Positions 44,191 to 52,458 are shown, counted from the first letter of the stretch. The stretch: DNA of 64,000 nt from Ruminococcus sp. (GCA_020860605.1 JAJBTZ010000024.1:1-64000); one strand, 5' to 3'. Numbers and translations are program-made. The notes: generated from the sequence alone by a model not told the origin.

Positions 44191-45492
44191 CTATAGGAGT
44201 TCCTTTACTTTTCCTGCCAGATACAGCGGCAGATTCGTAATCCCGCCGTCGGTTCTGTAGTTTCGTTTGGAGAAGCGGATGGCGTGTGCAGGCTGATTGT
44301 TTGCAACATATTTCTTGAAAGACGGTGCGGATTTGTCCTCGCCGGCTTTTACTTCCACGGGGATGACCTCCGTGCCGTTCTGGATGACGAAGTCGATTTC
44401 GCTGTTTTTGTCGGAATAGTACCTCGGCTCAACCTCGAACTGCCCTTTGAGCTGTTGCAGGACGTAGTTTTCGGTCAGTGCGCCCTTGAACTGATAGTCG
44501 GACTTGAGGAGAATCGCACCGTTGTCGATTCCCGCCATATGCTTCAGGAGTCCCGTGTCGAAGACAAAAAGCATGAACTGGTCTAATTTGTCGAATGCCG
44601 ACAGCGGATGCTCAATCTTCGAGACGTTGTAAACACGGTTCAGCATTCCCGCCGAGACAAGCCATTCAATCGCTTCCTCGAAATCCTTTGCCCTGCCGCC
44701 CTCACGGACAGCGCCGTACATGAATTTCTCGTTCGGCTTGGCAAGCTGGGTGACGATACTTCTGAAAACCATCAGAATCCGACCGCTGTTGACCTTGCCG
44801 TTATGCTTCGAGAAGTCGTTTTCGTACACTTCGACAAGCTCACGCTGAATCTGACTTATCTTTGCCGGATCTTTGTACTTAATCCAAGAATCGACGCACT
44901 CCGGCATCCCGCCGATTATGAGATAGTTGTTGTAGGCTTCCAAGAGTCGGTTGTGGAAGATCTCCTCAATCTGAGTGCCTTGCTGAATGCTTTCGTAATA
45001 AGAGAACAGCGCAGGGTCAACCGCTTCCAGAAACTCATCGAACTTGAGCGGATATATATCGAGAAGGTTCACCATCCCGACGGGATAAGACTTCGGCTGA
45101 GCCAGAAGCGTTCCCAAAAGGCTTCCTGCAGCGATCACATGGTACTCGTTTGTCTTTTCTTTGAAGTATTTGAGGCTGTTGAGAGCCTCCGGACACTCCT
45201 GAATCTCATCGAAAATAATCAGAGTTTTTCCCGGAAGAATCTTTTCGCCGGCAATCAGCGACAGAAGCTCGATAATCCGAGCCGGATTCTTGTTCGCCTC
45301 AAAGATTGATTTCAGCTCGTCTTCTTCGTCAAAGTTGAAATAGACGTAGCTGTCGTAGTAGTTCTGCCCGAACTCTTTCATCAACCATGTTTTCCCGACC
45401 TGTCTGGCACCTTTCAGAACAAGCGGCTTGCGGGTCTCGCTTGACTTCCAGTTTATCAGGTCTTTAATCGCATTTCGTTTCAAAAAAATCAC
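44191..45492 (-). CDS. AAA_14/DUF4143 ATPase
   Basis: A 433-residue P-loop protein of the archaeal-type ATPase group. Walker A is GARQVGKTWLM (about 30) and Walker B is TLIIFDEIQECPEAL (about 95), with sensor-like HVIAAGSLLG. The C-terminal DUF4143 domain has the PD-(D/E)xK-like core FVIQNGTEVIPVEVKAG (about 375-392). The cellular role of the family is unclear. The frame opens at GTG 45492, but GAGGCG is only 2 nt away; the TTG at 45483 (LKRNAIKDL) has better spacing and may be the true start. Its promoter overlaps three 33-bp-spaced direct repeats. Confidence 0.87.
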   Translation of the reverse strand: MIFLKRNAIKDLINWKSSETRKPLVLKGARQVGKTWLMKEFGQNYYDSYVYFNFDEEDELKSIFEANKNPARIIELLSLIAGEKILPGKTLIIFDEIQECPEALNSLKYFKEKTNEYHVIAAGSLLGTLLAQPKSYPVGMVNLLDIYPLKFDEFLEAVDPALFSYYESIQQGTQIEEIFHNRLLEAYNNYLIIGGMPECVDSWIKYKDPAKISQIQRELVEVYENDFSKHNGKVNSGRILMVFRSIVTQLAKPNEKFMYGAVREGGRAKDFEEAIEWLVSAGMLNRVYNVSKIEHPLSAFDKLDQFMLFVFDTGLLKHMAGIDNGAILLKSDYQFKGALTENYVLQQLKGQFEVEPRYYSDKNSEIDFVIQNGTEVIPVEVKAGEDKSAPSFKKYVANNQPAHAIRFSKRNYRTDGGITNLPLYLAGKVKELL

Positions 45493-45513
45493 CGCCTCGT
45501 AAGCTCTGAGAAT

Positions 45514-45542
45514 AGTATAACACTTTTTCTGAGGTTTTACAA
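45514..45542 (-). promoter_or_regulatory. Promoter of the DUF4143 ATPase gene
   Basis: On the minus strand TTGTAA (45537-45542), a 17-bp spacer and TATACT (45514-45519). The spacer contains repeat copy 1 (45520-45533), so a repeat-binding protein would cover the promoter. Confidence 0.68.
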
Positions 45543-45618
45543 GGCGGAAATTACATTTTTTCTGAGTTTTTTGAAAGGCAAAAACACATTTTTTCTAAGG
45601 AGGTATGTAAACAAACAT
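45520..45618. repeat. Three direct repeats with 33-bp period
   Basis: ACACTTTTTCTGAG (45520), ACATTTTTTCTGAG (45553) and ACATTTTTTCTAAG (45586) begin exactly 33 bp apart. The intervening sequence is partly conserved between the first two units (TTTT, AAGGC, AAA). The period is about three helical turns. The third copy runs into the topB ribosome site (AAGGAGG at 45597-45603), so one operator array may control both divergent genes. Confidence 0.8.
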
Positions 45619-47686
45619 GATTTTAGTCATCGCAGAAAAGCCCAGTGTGGCACAGTCCATTGCAAAAGTTATCGGCGCAACAACTCGTCGGGACGGCTAC
45701 ATGGAGGGCAACAACTACATCGTTTCATGGTGTGTCGGGCATCTTGTGGGGCTTGCAGATGCAAGCTCCTACGATGAACGCTATGCCAAGTGGAGATATT
45801 CAGATTTGCCAATCGTACCGGCAGAATGGCTTTTTGAAGTTCCAAGGGACAAGGAGAAGCAATTTGAGGTTCTCAAAAATCTCATGAATGACAACCGAGT
45901 TACAGAGCTTGTCTGCGCTACCGATGCCGGACGTGAGGGTGAGCTTATATTCCGACTTGTCTACAACAAAGCCGGATGCAAAAAACCATTCAAACGACTC
46001 TGGATCAGTTCTCTTGAAGATTCAGCTATCCGAGAGGGGTTCAATCACCTTCGTGACAGCAAGGATTTCGACAGGCTCTATGAAGCAGCACTTGCACGCT
46101 CAAAGGCTGACTGGATTGTTGGAATAAACGGCACCCGACTTTTCACCACTCTTTACAACAAGAAGCTGATAGTCGGACGAGTTCAGACTCCGACGCTTGC
46201 TATGCTGGTCGAACGTGAGGGCAAGATTAACGGCTTCCACAAAGAGAAGCATTTCAATATCCATATAGAGAAAGACGGTCTGACGGCTGACCTTGAGAAG
46301 ATTAAAACCGAAGAAGAAGCAAAAACCATAGAGGCAACCTGTGACAAAAAGCAAGCCGTCGTTTCTTCTGTTCACAAGGAAACAAAGTCAGTAAATCCCC
46401 CGAAGCTCTACGATTTGACTACTCTACAGCGTGAAGCCAATCGGTATTTTGGATTCACTGCACAGCAGACTCTTGAACTCGTGCAGACACTCTATGAGAA
46501 GAAGTTATTGACCTATCCGAGAACGGACAGCCAGTATATAACCGAAGACATGGAGGACACAGTACGTCAGGTTATCTCTATCGTTTGCCGGAAAATGTCG
46601 GATTTTGTCGAGAAAGAACATGAGCCGGATATTGCCCGTATAACCAATAATTCAAAAGTGACTGATCATCACGCTATTATCCCCACGGTACAGCTTGAAA
46701 AGCAGGACATCTCTGCACTTCCCACATCTGAGCAGAAGATTCTGTCCTTGGTCAGTATGCGACTTTTAGCTGCAACCGGCGAGAAGCACATCTGTGACGA
46801 GACCCAGATAACTGTCACCTGTGAAGGCTATGAGTTCAGGACAAAGGGCAAGAATGTCACTCAAGACGGCTGGAAAGGAATTGAGCAACGATTCAAAGCT
46901 ACTTTCGGAAATAAGGACAAGGAGGAAGCTGAAAGAGTGCTTCCTGATGTCTGCGAAGATGACGTTTTGGATTCTGTAGAAGCAAGCGTTACCGAGCATT
47001 TCACAACGCCTCCGAAGCCTTTTACTGAAGACACTTTGCTTTCTGCTATGGAGACAGCCGGAAACGGAGAGTTTGATGATGAGACCGAGAAAAAGGGTCT
47101 CGGCACCCCGGCGACCCGTGCCGGTATCATCGAAAAGCTGGTCAAGGGTGGATTTATAGAGCGCAAGGGTAAGTCTTTAGCACCTACAAAGGACGGCAAC
47201 AATCTTGTCTGCGTCCTACCTGAGCAGATTACTTCTCCATCAATGACTGCTGAATGGGAAAACACTCTTATGCAGATTGAACGTGGTCAGGCTGATGCCG
47301 GTGAGTTTCTTGACGGCATTATCAAGATGACTGAATCACTGGTAAAGGCGTATCCGTTCTTATCTGAAGCTGAGACATCCCGCTTCGATACGGACAAGGA
47401 AGTCATCGGCAAATGCCCTCGTTGCGGTTCACTGGTCTATGTCGGTAAGGACAATTTCTATTGCTCAAGCAAGGAATGCTCCTTCTGCTTGTGGGAAGAC
47501 AACAAGTTTTTCTCATCGAAGAAAAAGAAGCTCACAAAGAAGATTGCCAAGGAATTGCTTGAAAAAAGACAGTGCTATGTAACAGGGCTTTACACGCCAA
47601 AGAGACAGCAGCTCTATGATGCAATAATCAAGCTGGACGACACCGGTGGCAAGTATGTGAGCTTCAAGATGGAGTTCACTAAGTAA
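45617..47686 (+). CDS. topB: DNA topoisomerase III of an integrative element
   Basis: A 689-residue type IA topoisomerase. The Toprim domain has LVIAEKPSVAQSIAKVIG and CATDAGREGELIFR. The central domain has the active-site region LLTYPRTDSQYITEDM with the catalytic Tyr near residue 300. A C-terminal zinc ribbon is present (CPRCGSLVYVGKDNFYCSS). This TopB type is typical of Firmicutes ICEs and mobilisable elements, where it aids transfer or replication. It starts a tight plus-strand module of accessory ICE genes. Codon use is different from the chromosomal genes to the left. Confidence 0.93.
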   Translation: MILVIAEKPSVAQSIAKVIGATTRRDGYMEGNNYIVSWCVGHLVGLADASSYDERYAKWRYSDLPIVPAEWLFEVPRDKEKQFEVLKNLMNDNRVTELVCATDAGREGELIFRLVYNKAGCKKPFKRLWISSLEDSAIREGFNHLRDSKDFDRLYEAALARSKADWIVGINGTRLFTTLYNKKLIVGRVQTPTLAMLVEREGKINGFHKEKHFNIHIEKDGLTADLEKIKTEEEAKTIEATCDKKQAVVSSVHKETKSVNPPKLYDLTTLQREANRYFGFTAQQTLELVQTLYEKKLLTYPRTDSQYITEDMEDTVRQVISIVCRKMSDFVEKEHEPDIARITNNSKVTDHHAIIPTVQLEKQDISALPTSEQKILSLVSMRLLAATGEKHICDETQITVTCEGYEFRTKGKNVTQDGWKGIEQRFKATFGNKDKEEAERVLPDVCEDDVLDSVEASVTEHFTTPPKPFTEDTLLSAMETAGNGEFDDETEKKGLGTPATRAGIIEKLVKGGFIERKGKSLAPTKDGNNLVCVLPEQITSPSMTAEWENTLMQIERGQADAGEFLDGIIKMTESLVKAYPFLSEAETSRFDTDKEVIGKCPRCGSLVYVGKDNFYCSSKECSFCLWEDNKFFSSKKKKLTKKIAKELLEKRQCYVTGLYTPKRQQLYDAIIKLDDTGGKYVSFKMEFTK

Positions 47687-47805
47687 GGAGGTTTGAAAAG
47701 GCAGAAAACAAAAACGCCCAGCAAGTCAAGGAAATCACCGACAAGCTGGAACAAGGAATAAAGGATCTCTTTGAATCTGAAAGGTTCAAGGAGTATCTCC
47801 AAACG

Positions 47806-49209
47806 ATGTCGAAGTTCTATAACTACTCGGTCAACAACACGCTTCTCATTTCCATGCAGAAGCCGGATGCGACGTTGGTTGCCGGTTATACCTCATGGCA
47901 GCGAAACTTTGACCGCCACGTCATGAAAGGCGAGAAAGGTATAAAGATTCTTGCTCCTGCGCCGTACAAGGATAAGGTTGAGCAGGAAATGCTTGATCCC
48001 AAAACCCAGAAGCCTATTATGGATTCAGACGGCAAGCCTGTCATGGAGACGGTTGAGGTTATGCGACCGGCATTCAAGGTGGTCAGCGTGTTCGATGTCT
48101 CCCAGACAGATGGCAAAGAACTTCCCGACATCATGGTAGATAAGCTGACCGGCAATGTAGAACACTATGATGACCTCTTCGGAGTTCTCAAAGAAATCTC
48201 TCCTGTGCCAGTGGAGTTTGAGAAAATTGAGAGTGGCGCACACGGGTACTATAACACCGTTGAAAAGAGAATCGCTATCGACGAGGGAATGAGTGAGATG
48301 CAGAACATCAAGACTTTGATTCACGAGATAGCCCACGCAAAGCTGCACGCTGTTGAACCCGGTGAAAAGGTTGCTCCCGAAGATAGAAAGGACAGACGAA
48401 CAAAGGAAGTCGAGGCGGAGTCTGTGGCATACACGGTATGCCAGCACTACGGTCTTGAAACCTCAGATTATTCTTTCGGATATATCGCCGGCTGGTCTTC
48501 GGACAAGGATACAAAGGAGCTGAAAGGTTCTCTTGAGACCATCCGCAACACTGCCTCTGATATGATTGAGAGCATAGATGAAAAGCTCAAGCTGCTTGTG
48601 GTTGAGAAAGAACAGACAACGGAGAAAGATTTCTTGCCCATCTATACACAAACAGGCTCTTACGCTCATGAACATGGAGAACTGGATCAATATCGCCAGT
48701 CAAAGAGTGAGAATATAGCCTGTAAAGAGGCAATCGAGAAAGCCATTTCGGACAACTTCGACGGGATGCACTTAAATCCTGATGCGATTAAGCCGGTTAT
48801 AGAGTGCTTCGGCGAAGAACGAGTTGCATTGGTACTTGCCTCAACTATTCGGGTAAAAGACTGGGATGGACGGTTCTCACAATCAAATAAGGATTGGGCG
48901 GCATCCGTCCCGACATTGGCAGAGATAAGCCCAGATAACGACATAAGAACCGAATGGGCTGTACAAAGTCACCCTGCGGTTCTGGATGGGTTTGTGGGTA
49001 TGGTCAGAAAAGAACTGGAGAATACCCTTGAAGTCAAAGAAGTGGCACAGTCAGAACGGATTGATGCTCCGACCGTCAAGCCCAGTGAGCGCAAGGAATC
49101 AGTGTTGCAGACTCTCCGTGATAATCAATCGAAGATTAAGGCGCAAGAAGCAGAAAAGCCGGAAAAGAAAGCTCCGGCGAAGTCTAAAGGAAAGGATATG
49201 GAACTATGA
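47806..49209 (+). CDS. ArdC-like/ImmA-type metallopeptidase with DUF3849, start codon disrupted
   Basis: A 467-residue LtrC-like ICE protein. The N-terminal ArdC-like ssDNA-binding region has YNYSVNNTLLISMQKPDA and TSWQRNFDRHVMKGEKG. A zinc peptidase motif HEIAHAKLH (about 170) follows, then DUF3849 (ENIACKEAIEKAISDNFDGM) and a Lys/Glu-rich tail. Coding similarity continues upstream in frame to 47698 (AENKNAQQVKEITDKLEQG), where AAGGAGG is correctly spaced but the expected ATG reads AAG, consistent with loss of one T. The first ATG, 47806, has weak ribosome-site support. Such proteins may protect incoming DNA. Confidence 0.82.
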   Translation: MSKFYNYSVNNTLLISMQKPDATLVAGYTSWQRNFDRHVMKGEKGIKILAPAPYKDKVEQEMLDPKTQKPIMDSDGKPVMETVEVMRPAFKVVSVFDVSQTDGKELPDIMVDKLTGNVEHYDDLFGVLKEISPVPVEFEKIESGAHGYYNTVEKRIAIDEGMSEMQNIKTLIHEIAHAKLHAVEPGEKVAPEDRKDRRTKEVEAESVAYTVCQHYGLETSDYSFGYIAGWSSDKDTKELKGSLETIRNTASDMIESIDEKLKLLVVEKEQTTEKDFLPIYTQTGSYAHEHGELDQYRQSKSENIACKEAIEKAISDNFDGMHLNPDAIKPVIECFGEERVALVLASTIRVKDWDGRFSQSNKDWAASVPTLAEISPDNDIRTEWAVQSHPAVLDGFVGMVRKELENTLEVKEVAQSERIDAPTVKPSERKESVLQTLRDNQSKIKAQEAEKPEKKAPAKSKGKDMEL

Positions 49210-49418
49210 TTTTTACTGTAGAAGAAACCAATTTCATGAGCTATTTCGACACATCCAGCCGTGAGGCACTTATCTCAGATATGCAGACAACGGTTCTCAG
49301 TGACATGGATGATGAAACGGCGGAAATGCTGTGCCGTATGGTGAAGCGTCTTGAAAAGATGACGGATGAGGAGTTCGATGCGTTATATATCGCACCGGAC
49401 TTCCTGATTGATGACTGA
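49206..49418 (+). CDS. Transposon-transfer assisting (TTRAP-like) small protein
   Basis: A 70-residue acidic helical protein, MIFTVEETNFMSYFDTSSR..., matching in pattern the short TTRAP-type proteins of ICE accessory modules (a conserved FTVEE start followed by an aromatic Asp-Thr and MTDEEFDAL near the end). It overlaps the preceding gene by 4 bp (ATGA), so it is translationally coupled. The function is unproven. Confidence 0.72.
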   Translation: MIFTVEETNFMSYFDTSSREALISDMQTTVLSDMDDETAEMLCRMVKRLEKMTDEEFDALYIAPDFLIDD

Positions 49419-49431
49419 GAAAGGAGGTTCT

Positions 49432-50721
49432 ATGCCCGAACCTGAAAGAGTTTTTGAAGCCTTTGTAACCAATCTTGATGAGTACAATAATAATGAGCTT
49501 GTAGGAGAATACGTTAAGTTGCCGACGACTCAGGAGGAACTCAGCAGAATCTGTGAGAGTATTGGTGTTGACACAACAGATGAACATGGTCAGCCATATA
49601 AAAAACTTTTCATTACAGACTATGATAGCCCGGCATACTACGTCAAAAGGGTTCTCAGTGAGTATGAGAGCCTTGACAAGCTCAACTATCTTGCTGCGCT
49701 TATTGAAGATTTGCCTAAGTATGACCAAGACAAGCTCTCTGCTATCGTAGCAGGAGGATGCGACAAGGTCAACAATATAGACGATCTTATAAATCTGACA
49801 TTTAATCTTGATTGCTACGACTTCGTTCCCGATGCCACAGATGACTACTCTCTGGGCTACTACTATGTTCATGAGATTGGTATCTATTCCAGTGCCACAA
49901 GAGAGTTGGGAATGCTATCAAACTACATAGACTATGAATCCCTCGGACGAGATATTGCCTTCAATGAGGATGGTCATTTTACTGATGAGGGCTATGTCTG
50001 CGATAATTGGGATAAGTGGGAGATTCAGTTTGACGGAACACTTGAGGATATTCCGGATAAGTATCGCATTACCGGTGGCAATGAAGAAAAGAAGCAGGAA
50101 ACGACCCTTACAGCAGTTGTTGTAGAGCCTGAGAAGAAGCCGGAAATCAAGGAAATCTGCTCAAACCTCGAAGATATGCAAGCATTAGTAGGCGGATATA
50201 TTCAGGCGGTTTATCCATATGATGACCCCGTGGCTATAGTCTGCAACGAAGAAGCAAAGCTTTCTGGATTGCCGCTTAACCGTGCCTTGCGTGATGAAAA
50301 CGGCGAAATCTATGACATATTAGCCGGAACCTTTGCCGTTGTCGGCTTGACTGATGACAGCTTCGGCTCACTTGACACCAGTCTTGCAGAAAAGTATTCA
50401 GAGCTATTTGAACAGCCAGAACAGTTTGCTATGCTTGGAGACAAAATTGTCGCCATCCCTATGATTTCCGTGGAGCAGCAGAAGCAGGAAGCGATGGAAG
50501 CTACAGTTGATACCGACGACTTTTCCGTTGCCGGTTACTATGCGATGTGGCATCCTATTGACCAACGAGAGGTTGACGGACACACCTTCTTTTTGATGGA
50601 GCATAACGACTTTGGGAACGAAAAGCCTTGCGTTATCATCGACGAGGAAGGCAAATTATCGCTAACCGATGTTTATGACGGATTTGATGAACACACAGTC
50701 AGCCTTCTTGATGCCTGTTGA
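49432..50721 (+). CDS. ArdA-type antirestriction protein with DUF3846
   Basis: A 429-residue acidic protein. The first ~210 residues match ArdA, a DNA mimic that blocks type I restriction enzymes during conjugation (FEAFVTNLDEYNNNELVGEY, LGYYYVHEIG, NYIDYESLGRDIA). A DUF3846-like segment follows (about 245-310, GGYIQAVYPYDDPVAIVCNE). The C-terminal part (YYAMWHPIDQREVDGHTFFL) resembles the LPD28/YodL-like region. Start ATG 49432 has AGGAGG immediately upstream. The frame ends LLDAC inside the start of the next frame, suggesting a frameshift. Confidence 0.85.
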   Translation: MPEPERVFEAFVTNLDEYNNNELVGEYVKLPTTQEELSRICESIGVDTTDEHGQPYKKLFITDYDSPAYYVKRVLSEYESLDKLNYLAALIEDLPKYDQDKLSAIVAGGCDKVNNIDDLINLTFNLDCYDFVPDATDDYSLGYYYVHEIGIYSSATRELGMLSNYIDYESLGRDIAFNEDGHFTDEGYVCDNWDKWEIQFDGTLEDIPDKYRITGGNEEKKQETTLTAVVVEPEKKPEIKEICSNLEDMQALVGGYIQAVYPYDDPVAIVCNEEAKLSGLPLNRALRDENGEIYDILAGTFAVVGLTDDSFGSLDTSLAEKYSELFEQPEQFAMLGDKIVAIPMISVEQQKQEAMEATVDTDDFSVAGYYAMWHPIDQREVDGHTFFLMEHNDFGNEKPCVIIDEEGKLSLTDVYDGFDEHTVSLLDAC

Positions 50722-51169
50722 CAGGATGCCTGATGAGACCATTTCCGTAGATGATATGAAAGAATACGGCTATTCATGGGGTGGTATGCTGCCTATGCGT
50801 GAGGAAGTAGCCGCTGAGGTGAGCAAAGAGAACATCATCTATCGCCTATACGGAGATAACACCGAGAGTCGTGTTATAGGAATGAACGAAGTCAATGAAC
50901 ACGCTACCAAGGGAGGCATCTTCGGCATTGAAAAGACAGATTGGATGGCTGTTCTTGAAAAAGAGAACCATCTCAAAAATGCAGAGGTGTCTCTTGAAGA
51001 CGATTACGGCATGATAGATGGCATCATAAACAACGGAAAGAAGGACGAGAAATCCGAGGAAAAAGGAGGTAAATCCTCAATCATGGACAGACTCAAGTCC
51101 GCAAAGTCTGATATTCCAAAGGAAAAGGCTACGCCTCAGAAAGAACGCAAGCCGGAGAGAGACATATGA
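50711..51169 (+). CDS. DUF4316-like ICE protein, start uncertain
   Basis: About 152 residues: PDETISVDDMKEYGYSWGGM, EVSKENIIYRLYGDNTESRV, then the DUF4316 signature LKNAEVSLEDDYGMIDGIIN and a Lys/Glu tail (KSSIMDRLKSAKSD). The open frame begins at 50669, overlapping ardA by 53 bp in a +1 frame; candidate ATGs (50711, 50726) lack ribosome sites. It may therefore be the displaced C-terminus of the preceding protein. It overlaps the next gene by 4 bp. Confidence 0.6.
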   Translation: MPVDRMPDETISVDDMKEYGYSWGGMLPMREEVAAEVSKENIIYRLYGDNTESRVIGMNEVNEHATKGGIFGIEKTDWMAVLEKENHLKNAEVSLEDDYGMIDGIINNGKKDEKSEEKGGKSSIMDRLKSAKSDIPKEKATPQKERKPERDI

Positions 51170-51363
51170 GCAAGAGCCAAAAATGGAATCTCAAATGGAG
51201 CTTTTATTTAGACGGTGACGGACGACGCAAGTACAATGAGACTTGTCGCCGTTGCGCCCGTAACTGCAAGCAGAGCTTTCGAACAATCCTCATAGACTGC
51301 CCGCATTATGTCTCGCTACGCTACGAAGATGAAATTTACAGTCGGAATAAAGGTCGAAAATGA
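51166..51363 (+). CDS. Small cysteine-containing ICE protein
   Basis: A 65-residue basic protein, MSKSQKWNLKWSFYLDGDG..., with a Cys cluster CRRCARNCKQS and a further Cys in LIDCPHYVS, suggesting a small zinc-binding fold. It overlaps the previous gene by 4 bp. Similar small proteins lie just before the mobilisation genes in Clostridia ICEs, from general knowledge; here a terminator and the cargo operon follow instead. Confidence 0.65.
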   Translation: MSKSQKWNLKWSFYLDGDGRRKYNETCRRCARNCKQSFRTILIDCPHYVSLRYEDEIYSRNKGRK

Positions 51364-51379
51364 CGATTTTTTGCCCCTC

Positions 51380-51470
51380 AGAGCCACGGAACGAGATATT
51401 TCCGTATAGCTTGTCACAAAAGCGCATCGTTCGAAATATCGCAATTTTCGAGCAGTTTTTGAAAAGCAAT
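51380..51470. other. Candidate oriT or other conserved non-coding ICE site
   Basis: A non-coding stretch with a perfect inverted repeat ACGGAA/TTCCGT (51386-51391 with 51400-51405), then ATAGCTTGTCACAAAAGCGC and a second small inverted repeat CGAAA/TTTCG (51433-51450 region). An inverted repeat next to a short conserved single-strand-like segment after the accessory genes fits an origin of transfer, but I see no relaxase in the window to confirm it. Confidence 0.28.
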
Positions 51471-51474
51471 AGGA

Positions 51475-51524
51475 GAGCCTCAGTCGATGCCCGGTTTGGG
51501 TGTCGGCTGGGGTTCTTTTTTTAG
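51475..51524 (+). terminator. Strong terminator ending the ICE accessory operon
   Basis: A stem of about 18 base pairs with several G-U pairs (GAGCCTCAGTCGATGCCC against GGGTGTCGGCTGGGGTTC) and a 5-nt loop is followed by eight T. It separates the topB module from the downstream operon. Confidence 0.87.
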
Positions 51525-51593
51525 TAAAGCATAACTTACGGATGCAACGATTCTATGTCTTTGTTTCCAAATGGTACGTTGACTAAGAAATCT

Positions 51594-51617
51594 GATAACT
51601 TGAACGATAACTTGAAC
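51594..51617. repeat. Tandem 12-bp direct repeat upstream of the cargo promoter
   Basis: GATAACTTGAAC occurs twice in perfect tandem (51594-51605 and 51606-51617), 41 bp before the -35 box. The position suggests an activator or regulator site, but it could be a junction or attachment repeat. Confidence 0.75.
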
Positions 51618-51658
51618 ATGAAAATGGGACAAATGCGGAATTTATTGTCGAAAAGTGC

Positions 51659-51687
51659 TTGACATAGTCAGAAAAGAATGATATTAT
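51659..51687 (+). promoter_or_regulatory. Sigma-A promoter of the leader RNA and Hsp70 operon
   Basis: TTGACA (51659-51664), a 17-bp spacer and TATTAT (51682-51687). It is the only convincing promoter I see between the accessory-module terminator and the cargo genes. Confidence 0.83.
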
Positions 51688-51693
51688 ATCTAT

Positions 51694-51849
51694 ATGATGT
51701 GAGAAACTTGTGAAAGTTTAATCGCATATATGTGTGGGGGGTACTGCCTCCGGCAGACCCATTTTCAACCTCCGACACTGTGTTAAGTGCTACGGGGGTT
51801 ATATTTGTAAAAAAATCTCCTTAGTGTGAAACACTGAGGAGATTTTTTG
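51694..51849 (+). ncRNA. Structured leader / small RNA ending in a terminator (attenuator candidate)
   Basis: About 155 nt from the promoter to a strong terminator (AATCTCC-TTAGTGT, GAA loop, ACACTGA-GGAGATT plus T-run, 51809-51849). Inside are hairpins CTGCC/GGCAG (51743-51755) and CCTCCG-A-CACT with AGTG-CTA-CGGGGG (about 51768-51804). ACACT in the second could pair instead with AGTGT of the terminator, giving an antiterminator. A micro-frame at 51730-51786 (MCGGYCLRQTHFQPPTLC) lacks a ribosome site. It may be a free small RNA or a riboregulator of the 52003-64000 operon. Confidence 0.6.
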
Positions 51850-52002
51850 TATATATGGTTGTAAAATTTTTCGGGATACTGCGTCGGGGTATTATCGGGT
51901 TTGAAAAACGCAGTGGTGGAATGTCAAGATAGGAAGCCTATTAAACTCTGTTTTTCAGATACTTTTTTGTATCTAATTGACGTTATACGAGGAGGAATTA
52001 TA
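51850..52002 (+). other. Untranslated gap before the cargo operon
   Basis: This holds an inverted repeat ACTGCGT/ACGCAGT (51878-51884 with 51908-51914) and a hairpin AGATAC/GTATCT with a T-rich loop near 51957-51974, then the GAGGAGG site. I see no second promoter. The open frame upstream of 52003 from TTG 51901 has no ribosome site. Confidence 0.5.
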
Positions 52003-52458
52003 ATGAATGCTTTACTACAAAAAATAATCAATCAAGCGGCAAGTGATGGCTGGCAGTATAATGTCAGTAGCGACACTCAAGCTGTCATCCGTGTTGAGGA
52101 CAACAGTCTTTCAGCAATTAAGACTCTTGATATATCCATAACGGTCATGCCTGAGTGTATTTCTTGTATGCTTGCAGCATGGGGACTGGTTCATGTTTCA
52201 GAAGAACGTCGTGCAGAAGCAGAGGCATTATGCAATAGCTTGAACTCTGAAGGCTATTATTCGATTTTCTTTGTTGACGAGGAAGACGACATCAGTGCTC
52301 GTTGCCGGTTTCTTGCAGTAACGGACGTGGTACCGGACAGAGATGGAAATAGAAGTATCGCTAATGTACAAAATATGGCGATTTGTAGAGCACTGATGCT
52401 TTGTATGGTCAGTGAAGTAAATTCGGTGGCAGCAAAACTTGTGCAAATAAGTCGCTAA
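52003..52458 (+). CDS. YbjN-like small protein
   Basis: A 151-residue protein: MNALLQKIINQAASDGWQYN, an alternating strand/helix pattern, then the segment LCNSLNSEGYYSIFFVDEED and a helical end (ICRALMLCMVSEVNSVAAKL). The GW start, the mid-protein LN and the beta hairpin before a final long helix fit the YbjN/type III-chaperone-like fold, seen in accessory proteins that bind partners. The match is tentative. ATG 52003 is chosen because GAGGAGG lies 9 nt upstream. It is the first gene of the AT-rich operon. Confidence 0.6.
   Translation: MNALLQKIINQAASDGWQYNVSSDTQAVIRVEDNSLSAIKTLDISITVMPECISCMLAAWGLVHVSEERRAEAEALCNSLNSEGYYSIFFVDEEDDISARCRFLAVTDVVPDRDGNRSIANVQNMAICRALMLCMVSEVNSVAAKLVQISR

Noticed and set aside
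44608..45309. 233-codon plus-strand frame opposite the DUF4143 ATPase
   Set aside because: Antisense shadow of a gene with intact Walker motifs.
51730..51786. 18-residue Cys-containing micro-ORF as a coding gene
   Set aside because: No ribosome site and it lies within strongly paired RNA; kept as a note in the leader entry.
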